Shown: in pieces, positions 54,696 to 64,000 of the stretch
How positions within the stretch are numbered: the first letter of the stretch is position 1
Layout: every line of letters begins with the position of its first letter
The notes under the pieces: model-generated
Told to the model about the DNA's origin: nothing
Seen by the model: the letters and a program-made list of their open reading frames with translations, nothing else
Databases searched by the model: none
Source: Adenophora triphylla var. japonica
Taxonomy: Eukaryota > Streptophyta > Magnoliopsida > Asterales > Campanulaceae
Assembly (NCBI GenBank): GCA_022495995.1
Contig: JAFEMH010001363.1
Location: 62,001-126,000 of the forward strand
Direction: 5' to 3'
DNA length: 64,000 nucleotides
Position numbers and translations under genes: made by a program

Positions 54696-57413
54696 CTATA
54701 GTTCTAACTGCAAAGGTTCTTTGCATGTCCTTTTATTGTGATATCCTAATTTCCCACAACGAGAGCATGTCATCTTCCTTTTTTTTTTTGCAACCTCTCC
54801 TCTAGAAGGAAATTGAGTCTTCCTTGGCCTACCTGGAGGACGTTTAGTTGCAGGAGGAAGTATGACAACTTCTTTAGCAACCACACGTTTACCAAATGAA
54901 GGAACAAGAGGAATAGAAAGAGCATAACACTGCTTGTAGTGACTTGTGTAGAAATAAGGCTCAATAAATGGTAAGGCACCTTCTCTTGTCCTTGACAAAA
55001 CTGCAATGGCATGAATGCATGGAAAACCTTCATGCTGCCACTTCCCACATGTGCATTTGGACTGCTGAATATCAACTGACATGGATGGTTCAGAGTGAAC
55101 TTCAAACAAATGTTCATTTGAAGGAGTGATAGTCCATGACTTGCCATACTCGAACCTTCCTTTGTATTTCTTCTCCTTCAATGGACACAATTTTGTATTC
55201 CAACTCAGAGATTCCTGTCTGCGCTCGAACATTCTCTCCATCACCTTCAAACGGATTTGATCAATTAATTCCAAAACTGGAAGCCCCTTATAGTCTTTTA
55301 TCTGCGAGTTAAAAGTCTCTGCAGCATTTGAGCACATCTCACCATAGCGCTTCCCCGGAAAATAAGCACTCGCAAAGTTGGCAACTGGAAGAGCATCCAT
55401 AAATTCTTCAACCTTAGTACCACCTTCTTTCTTCATTTCACTCAAATAAAATTGAAAAAGATCATGCGTTGGAGCTAACGAACACTGAGAAAATTTATGA
55501 AGCATATATGAGCGAAGCTCTACTGAACATCCTTTCAGTTTGTCCCTCAGATTGTTCCTCGTATGAAACATACAAAATGAATGCGCTGCAGAGGGCATAA
55601 TATCCTTAACTGCTTTGATGATCCCTTGATGTCGATCCGAAATGAATGTCATTGTCCTTTCATTAATGTGAGGTTTCAGATTGTCAAGAAACCATGTCCA
55701 ATTTTCTATATTTTCAGAGCCTACAATTGAAAAAGCAACATGGAAAAGACCTACAATCATAAAAGAAAGTAAATAATAAATATAATTTCAACTAAAAAAA
55801 CAAAAATAAATTTATGTCCTATAACTAAGGTAAAAGACAAGTTTCATACCATTATCCCCATCCTTTGTTGTTGCTGCCAAAAGAGTGCATTTGTACTTTC
55901 CATAAAGAAATGTCCCATCAAGAAATAACATAGGCCGACAAAATTTAAATCCATGTAGACATGCACCAAATGCAACAAAACAACGCTCAAAACGAGACGT
56001 CTAATGATCATAATCAATCTTAAATTGAAAACATGGGTCTAACTCTTTTACTTTATCAAAGTAATCTCTCATATTGTCATATGCTAAACCCGCGTCACCA
56101 AACACAGCTTCCTTTGCCTTCTCAAAGCCTCTCCAAACTGATTTGTATGACACTTCAAGCCCATAATCCTTCCTAAAATCATTAACAACATCCTTTGGCC
56201 TAATAGATGGATTACTTCTAACATCATCAATTAAAACACTTGCAATTACACCCGAATTCAACCTTTGCCCTTGTCCAAACCCATTATTAACAATATCTAT
56301 GCATGTATGGCTTGGAACATACGTCCTAATATAGAGAAATCCATTAACCTTTTCAACTGATGCGTGAATCCTCCAAGGACAACCTTTGTCCACTTCATAT
56401 CTATAATGAGCAGTAACACGCTTTCTGTCATATTTCAGATATTCAAATTCAAATCCAAATTATGTAGCAAACTTACAAAGTGCATTTCTAAACTCTGGAC
56501 AACCCCCTTCAAATATTTGACCAACCTTTTGAATTGCAGTTGCCCATTCTGTACTTTTTAGCACCTTCTCTTTATGATGGAAAAAGTTAACAGCAACATG
56601 GTTCCTACTACTACCACTACTACTAAACTCAATATCACCAGATTCAATACCACAGTGACCAACAGACTTAGATGATTCAGCTCCCCCATCATTCATACTA
56701 GAATCACCACTTTCATTCACACGAATATCTATGCAATCAAGCCTGTTCCGACGAACCAACATACTCATGCACATAAAATCTTCTTCATTAACCAACATAC
56801 AACAAGGATTGCTAGGTAATACGTAACAGAGAGATAGAGTATCCCTTTTCAAAGTGACCCACCTCGAACAAATAAATTCAACAATAGAATCAAATGATGA
56901 AAACTGAGAAAACATAGCAACAACTGTCAAATCCCCAAACTTGAAGAATGCCATTACATTTGAATCCATAGCAAGTGATTTTGGGAATGTATATGATCTG
57001 CACATAATATATAAATAAAACAAAATTCAATAAACATAAGTATAAAGATATAAAAGCAAATTAAACACAACAATATCAACTAAAAGCAAATTAAGATATA
57101 ATACAATGGATTCGCACCACGCTTTGTATACACATAGAGGCATAACAATCGAAAACTCTAAAAAAACAATGGATTTCTACCCGTTTTTGCAGACGAGTCT
57201 TCAACAACACACCACGAACACAAAAAACCTTGAAATCCTGCAGAAATCAAACGAGAAAACACTAGATCTAGTGTTTATCGCCGGGAAATCTCCCAAATCG
57301 CACCATCGCCATCGCCAATCGCAATCGCCTCTCTCTAAAAAATAATAATAACAAAAAAATGAAACCCTAGGTTGAAAAGGAGTATATATATGAGGGTAAA
57401 ATAGGAAGATCAT
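54696..57413 (-). pseudogene. MULE (mudrA-like) transposase
   Basis: Minus strand. The N-terminal exon (57023-56460) has an Asp/Ser-rich linker. The MuDR DNA-binding domain follows (G-C-P-W-R-I-H-A-S, S-H-T-C; 56393 onward), then L-D-G-T-F (first catalytic Asp), an intron (about 55752-55850), and G-L-F-H-V-A-F-S-I-V, F-I-S-D-R-H-Q-G (second Asp), N-A-A-E-T-F-N-S-Q (Glu). A SWIM zinc finger C-T-C-G-K-W-Q-H-E-G-F-P-C-I-H and a C-terminal knuckle C-S-R-C-G-K-L-G-Y-H-N-K-R-T-C complete it. In-frame stops at 56460-56462 and 56001-56003 break the protein. 57024-57413 looks like an intron and 5' UTR, with a TATA-like catatatatactcc (minus) near 57390. It would cut and join MULE DNA. It converges with the ULP1-like gene. 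Confidence 0.88.
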
Positions 57414-57681
57414 ATTTCTATTAAAACAGGGAATCGAAAGCGAGGGGTGTGAGGGGAAATATAATTTGGACTGAAATCTTTATTTGGGATTTACAAAATG
57501 GGGCTCCTTAAAATGCCATAAAATCTGAACATGGGGGCACTTGGGGAATAAATCCGTTGTTCTTTCCTTATGACAGCTATTAAGAGCTAGACCTAAGAAG
57601 CTTGGACTAGGTATTTTCTTTTTCATTATTGTTACCTTTTAGTTTAGAGCTACAACTTGGTGTTGATGTTATATTTTGCAG

Positions 57682-59113
<1,432 letters not shown>

Positions 59114-59547
59114 AGAGCTGCAGACGTCTGTCCTAATAACTCATAACCGTTGGATCACCGTTGGTACATAACGTGGTTCATAACAGAGCTACACAAAAGT
59201 GGTACAAGTGCCTTTTTCCCTCTGATGAATTTATTATTATTATTATTTTTTTTATTATTTTTTGGAATAAGTTGCAGAGTTTGTGAACTTCTTTAATATT
59301 GAGATGAAACAATTAGAGGCCTTTCTGGATGAGATCTTTGTAGACTCAATTGCAGAGTTTGTCAACTTCTTGAATATTGAGTCAATTAAAAAATATTCAA
59401 CAACTTGCCACAAATCTCACTGACTTTCCCAGTAGTTTCCCTTAATAATAACAATGTGTTGTTGCTAATGTTCAATGATATAGACGTGGTCCATGACAAC
59501 CTATTCCAACTAGCACACAGATTAAGCTAATTAAAAGAAGTACTTAG
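59114..59547. other. Spacer between DPM1 copies
   Basis: Non-coding, with an (ATT)n-like run at about 59230-59260 and a tandem-like repeated tgcagagtttgt...aatattgag phrase (59273-59385). Confidence 0.5.
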
Positions 59548-60506
59548 TGTTCCTTCTGTCCCTGTCCCAGAATAAATGTCATACTTTCTATTTTGGTTGG
59601 TCCCAAAATAAATGTCGCATTTCTAAAAATATGATGTAATGTTTTATGATCTAGCTATCATCTGATAAAGGAAATTATAGTTGTGTATTGTAAGTAGAAC
59701 TGTCAATACGGGCTGGCGGGGCGGGCCCAACCCGCCAAAACCCGCCACTAAACGGGGCAGGGCGGGGTGGGCCAAATTCCTGGCGGGCTAGAAATATGTC
59801 AACCCAACCCAACCCACCTTGGGTTGGTGGGCCAGGCGGGCCAATGCGGGCCAGCTGTAAAAACACTTTTCTGCATATTTCAGTTGCTTGTATTCATATA
59901 AAATGATATGAATAAAATCTAATTCTTAAGCGAAGCTAACTCATATCACTTTTAATTATCGCAGTCCATGTTCTTTTTGGTTGTCTCTACCTGTACAATT
60001 GTTGATATTCATATTATATTCCCTAAATGGTGTAATTGGTGTTCTAACTTGTATTTATATAGCAAGAACCATCTGAAGTGAATTTTTTTTCATTTAAACT
60101 CTTATTCGGTCTAATTTAACTGTCACAAGGATATGCACAATTCGAATTTTAGAGTTTCTAACTCATCCATCTTAGACGGTGAGATTCATAGTTTTGGCTA
60201 CAGTCGTATTGCTAACTTGTCAATACGGGCTAGCGGGGCAGGGCAGGCCCAACCCGCCAAAATCCGCCACTAAACGGGGCGGGGCAGGCCAAATTCCTGG
60301 CGGGCCAGAAATATGTCAACCCAACCCACCCCTATTGCATGGCGGGGCGGGCTAGCCCGACGGACTCAACCCAAATTGACGGCTCTAATCGTAAGAGTAT
60401 ACTACATGAGTCATGAAGTCATGAAGAGGGAGCATTTACGGAAACATAATAAAAGCTTAGAAACATTGGCTTGTCAACTGTGACATTTATTTCGGGACAG
60501 AGCGAA
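59548..60506. mobile_element. MITE split by a hAT insertion
   Basis: The left part has ttctgtccctgtcccagaat (about 59552); the right part has the complementary ctgtgacatttatttcgggacag (about 60478-60500). Removing the hAT (59695-60387) brings both halves to a roughly 260-bp Stowaway-like hairpin. Outer ends are diverged. Confidence 0.65.
59695..60387. mobile_element. Non-autonomous hAT-type element, TSD attgtaag/atcgtaag
   Basis: tagaactgtcaatacgggc...aaattgacggctcta. The 8-bp flanks differ at one base (59687-59694 and 60388-60395). Its ends resemble those of the hAT at 40273. The left terminal 130 bp (gtcaatacgggct, ggcggggcgggcccaac) is repeated in the same orientation at about 60219-60330. 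693 bp, non-coding. Confidence 0.85.
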
Positions 60507-61080
60507 TTTGGAAGATTTTTTACCGACTGTTGCTTAAGGCCCCTCCTCCCCTCCACTTCTATCTTTTTCCTTCATTTATACTACAAATTTGAGGTTGTAG
60601 AATAAACTATTTCTCTGACAGTTTATAGAATGGAAGGAGATAGATTTTGAGGGGTCTAAAGCTATAAAAGGACAGATGAGTGAAAGAAGAAGGGGGTGAC
60701 TAAAAGGCAAAACCCATATTTTGGTCACGAAAGAAATCATGTTTTTGCAATGTTTTCAATGTCCTCATTCAGGTACCAATTTTTTGTAATGCGCTCACTC
60801 CACTAACGGAGCTGTCAAAATTCTAAAGGATTTCTTTCAAAAGATGGCACATTACTAACACCAGTTAAAAATAATGGGTTCGTTAGTGAAGTTAACTTAA
60901 ATCCAACGAGTGTCTTTAATTTTTAAGTAAAAGAAAAGGAAGCAAAAGCAAACGAAAAATAAAAATAAAAATACAAACAAAAATGGTACATAAGAAAAAT
61001 AAAAATAAAAATACAGATAAAAGAAATAAAAAACATTAAATGAGAACATTGCAAATAGATTGGGAGGGAGGAAGACATCA
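60507..61080. other. Non-coding spacer
   Basis: A/T-rich with a purine-rich stretch (aaataaaaataaaaatac, repeated, 60957-61020). No gene recognised. Confidence 0.5.
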
Positions 61081-61105
61081 ATAAATTGCTTATCTTCAAG
61101 AAATT

Positions 61106-61867
61106 CTACGTCTCAAAAAGTCGCACCTTGACTTTTTTGGTCATCTTGATTGAACTTTGACCAATGTTTTATGAAAAATTGCTTATCTTCAAGAAATTCT
61201 ATAAAATAATTACTGATATTGTTTCTGTTGGTGCATCAATAACCACTTTTAGAATAACATGAAGATAATTAGATTTGCATACCTTCTTGGTCAATATTCA
61301 ATCAAGTTGACCAAAAATTCAAGGTGCGACTTTTATTTTACGGAGTATACAGTTGCATAGTTCTTTTCATTGCACTCTGCTTGTTTCCATCTAATTAAGT
61401 TTCTTTATGCTTGGTTTCTGTTATTCTGCTCACGCAGCCGAAGTACCTGCCCGGTTTTATCAAGTAAGATATGTTCCCGTTGAGCTTATTTTCTTCGGTC
61501 TACATATGCCACCCATTAACTGAAGTTCTGTGGTTCCAGGAAGTAGATGGAGACAGGTGCAAGTATTGTCACTGGAACTCGTTATGTTAAAGGCGGTGGT
61601 GTTCATGGTTGGAATCTTATGCGGAAATTAACTAGTTGGGGGGCCAATGTACTCGCTCACACACTTGTTTGGCCGGGTGTGTCAGATTTAACAGGATCTT
61701 TCTGGTACATCATTTAGGGTATTAAGTTGTTCTTTCAATCACCTTAAATTTCGTGAAACTGACACTCGTTGCTTGAAGCCATCATAAGCTCTTGTGTTAG
61801 TAAAGGATATGTTTTTCGGATGGAGATGATTGTTCGTGCTACAAGAAAGGATATCATATAGAAGAGG
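61106..61867 (+). pseudogene. DPM1 fragment, copy B, with MITE, cut by an LTR element
   Basis: Repeats copy A: MITE (about 61106-61345), P-K-Y-L-P-G-F-I-K exon (61440-61465), the [23 protein letters not shown] exon (about 61545-61705), then a shortened last exon ([21 protein letters not shown]). In one frame this exon reads on as K-K-G-Y-H-I-E-E-V, further into DPM1 than copy A, up to the base where the LTR at 61868 starts. The splice region between the last exons is deleted (L-Y-R-K-S-V lost) and one base is missing before K-G-Y, so it is non-functional. Confidence 0.9.
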
Positions 61868-62358
61868 TGTAAGAACATGGATTGCTAAATGTGTATACTT
61901 AATAAATATAAGTGACATGTAGATGTACATGTATAAATCGTTAAAATAATGTTATTGTAAAGCATAGAATATTAATTAAATGTGTAGAATTCTCGAGGTG
62001 GAAATTACCTATTTATGATGGGCAGAATGGTAATTTCACACCGCTTAATTGAAAGGGTGTAGTCCCTTGATGAGGTGCCATTATTTTCCTATATATATTG
62101 GCTTACCATCAGCCTAGAAAACTACTACATCATTCTTATATACTCTCTCCATAATCTGAGTTCTAAGGAAGGCATTTATCATCAAGAAGATCTACATCTC
62201 CCTCCTTTATTTTCTTCTTCTTCTCTTCCTTCCTTTGTAAGAACATCATCAAGTAACAAGATGGACTCAACAGGTATCACGCTTCCGCCTTCATCTTCTT
62301 CTCTTACTTAATCTAGACTTGAGTGCTTTAGGGTTATTGGAATAGGAATGTTCCAACA
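61868..62358 (+). repeat. 5' LTR of a retrotransposon running off the right edge
   Basis: It begins tgtaagaacatgg and ends aatgttccaaca (TG...CA, 491 bp). A TATA-like cctatatatattgg lies at about 62090. A short ORF (M-D-S-T-G-I-T-L-P-P, ATG at 62261) lies near the end. The 3' LTR is outside the window, so no TSD can be checked; the left flank is gaagagg. Confidence 0.8.
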
Positions 62359-62360
62359 AT

Positions 62361-62373
62361 TGGTATCAGAGCC
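62361..62373 (+). promoter_or_regulatory. Primer binding site, initiator-Met tRNA type
   Basis: tggtatcagagcc lies two bases after the LTR end, as in the copia element at 5515. Confidence 0.88.
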
Positions 62374-64000
62374 TATCAAGTTTTGGATTAAGTTTGAATT
62401 TATATAGCATATATTTTGCATTACTTTAATTTTTTAATCCTGTTGAAATCATTATGTTATGATGTTATTTAAATGCTCTAATTTCGTTGCTAGTGTGTTA
62501 TTATTCATTACTTGATTAAATTCTGAATATGGATTGAAGTTTTACTCAAAAGGTCATGATGGTTCAAGCAAGACTATCCCATTTGCATAGCCAACATTAT
62601 ATGATGTATGGAGTGTGCAAATCTAGATCTATTTGTTTGACCATATTAATTTAAGTACAAGATTATCCCATTGACACAACAGAGCGTTTTATGTCGCACA
62701 ACCGTGTTGGATCTACTTGTCTTATGAAGAGAATTAAGGGCTTTCAATTCTTAATGTAATATTTTCCCATTTTGAACATAGCCACCATCATTGGATGCGT
62801 TGTGAGTTTGTTCAAATGCATAGCCACGCATTTAAAAATGTGTTGTGAGTATGCGGATCTACTTGCTTTGGTTGAAAATTGATTCACCATTAATTTAAGG
62901 ATTGATAGTCAAAATCTGGAAAATTTGACGTTCAGGGGCTGCTCGGCCGAGCACACCCCTTGACTCGGCCGAGCACCCCATTTGTATCAGCACAACGTTT
63001 GAAATTTTTTGAAAAGGCGGCATCCAACGGTCATGATGCTCGGCCGAGCACCCCTAAGGACTCGGCCGAGCGCAAGGGAGCCGAAAGGGGTGTTCTCTGG
63101 AGTCTTTTGCTCGGCCGAGCACTTTCCTTGACTCGGCCGAGCACGACTTATTTTGGCCAGATTTTCAAAAATTTCAATATATTTCTATTTTGGTCAATTT
63201 TCATTCATTATTTGAGTAAAGTATACATTAATTTGTGCCCTAAAGTGTGATTAATTATATGCTTAACAATTTCATTCATTTCTAAACAATATTGTCGCCA
63301 AAGTGATTTACGTTGTTTAGATACGAAATTGTAAAGTGATGAATGTTTATATTAATATGTGGTAACATGAATTTCCCAAATGAGGTCTTATTATTGACTA
63401 AATATTTGCATTCATGGGATGATAATTGAATAAAACGTTTGATCATTTTGAATACTTTGAACCATCCCAAAGGAAGGCGGGTATTTAAAATGAGTTGTTT
63501 ATATTCTTTATTGCCGGGTAACAAATACATTAAATGTTAGGACATTTTAATACTTGAACCGGTCCAAAGGAAGGCAAGTATTTGAAATGTGTTGTTTATA
63601 GTCATTTATTACCCTAAGATAAATTTAATTATGAGTCAATTCGCAATCCAAAGATTAGTTTTGATGTCATGTTAATTGTTTTGGTAGAAAAAACAATAGA
63701 GTAGAATCTTAACTTTGTTTAGTGTGTGGATTGGACAATAAGGAGGGGACTGTGGAATTTGACTATATGGAACAAAAGCACGAAAAAGAGATAATGACAC
63801 CACGATTTGTTAACGAGGAAAACCTTGGAGGTGACAACCTCTTTGGAAAAAACCCCGGGAGTTAGGTCTCCAACCTTAAAAGTTTCACTATAATGATCAC
63901 AAATACAACTTTGGAAGATAATGGAGAGGAAGAGCTTGTGTGTGTAGAGTGTGTGCGTGTGAGCATTAGCATATGTTTCGTCTCCATTTCCCCTTAAATA
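62374..64000 (+). mobile_element. Long non-coding leader of the retrotransposon
   Basis: 1.6 kb after the PBS contains no gag-like ORF. 62938-63146 holds six copies of a gctcggccgagc palindrome. Near 63530-63600 a ggtccaaaggaaggc / tatttgaaatg phrase repeats one from about 63470. The last 250 bp (gaggaaaaccttggaggtgac, aaaaaaccccgggagtt) resemble sequences seen near LTRs of other plant elements and may be a nested insertion. Either this is a non-autonomous (LARD-like) element or gag begins beyond the window. Confidence 0.55.

Noticed and set aside
62075..62311. 78-codon ORF in the right-hand LTR
   Set aside because: Lies in the LTR and has no family resemblance; only the short M-D-S-T-G-I-T leader near its end is worth remembering.

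Overview
The window is plant nuclear DNA, most likely from a eudicot. The evidence is plant-specific families (DUF247, DUF4220/DUF594, WAT1-related transporters, a dehydrin K-segment), GT-AG introns, AT-rich spacers, and at least a dozen Stowaway-like MITEs with CTCCCTCCGT...ACGGAGGGAG ends at TA targets. I cannot name the species. It is a transposon-dense intergenic region. The only host gene that looks intact is a single-exon DUF247 gene at 3421-4794 (minus).

Layout. 1-3420: a C-terminal exon at the left edge, two successive segmental tandem duplications, a MITE with a paralogous empty site, and a hAT-type element with an exact 8-bp target duplication. 3421-4794: the DUF247 gene. 5515-10750: a complete but frame-broken Ty1/copia element (Tork/Tnt1-like) with TSD gaagt, almost identical LTRs and a MITE inside the 5' LTR. 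11287-29945: a diverged ubiquitin-like gene (minus) split by a Mutator-like element (11536-29331, near-perfect 9-bp TSD). That element was opened by a 12.3-kb Ty3/gypsy Tat-lineage element (11913-24206, TSD gagat) and by a decayed copia element (about 24298-28875). The Tat element carries gag-pol on the minus strand and an additional spliced gene on the plus strand, and a hAT element sits in one of its LTRs. 29945-39800: a run of MITEs, an orphan dehydrin 3' end, hAT and Harbinger-type elements, and a DUF4220/DUF594 pseudogene broken by a MITE.

39833-49507 is bounded by inverted termini with a CACTA-like TACTACATTTTTGAG end and many subterminal GCGTTGCATTAG-type repeats. It holds pieces of several unrelated host genes: the first exon of a 40S ribosomal protein S2 gene, WAT1 transporter exons (one duplicated), and three correctly spliced in-frame exons of a UPF1/SEN1-like helicase. 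A Helitron-like 3' terminus lies exactly at the start of the second WAT1 copy. It looks like a multi-gene-capture (Pack-type) element. An 840-bp array of TAAGTCTTATAAG-type repeats follows, then a convergent gene pair at 50.4-57.4 kb: a ULP1-like cysteine protease gene (plus) and a MULE transposase gene (minus), both damaged outside their conserved cores.

57.5-61.9 kb holds two tandem partial copies of a dolichol-phosphate mannosyltransferase (DPM1) gene with MITE and hAT insertions. The second copy is cut by the 5' LTR of a retrotransposon (61868-62358, initiator-Met tRNA type PBS) that runs off the right edge and carries a cluster of GCTCGGCCGAGC palindromes.

The unit of function here is mostly the transposon. 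Target duplications and LTR comparisons give a partial order of events: ubiquitin-like gene, then MULE, then Tat/copia, then hAT; and copia, then MITE in its LTR.
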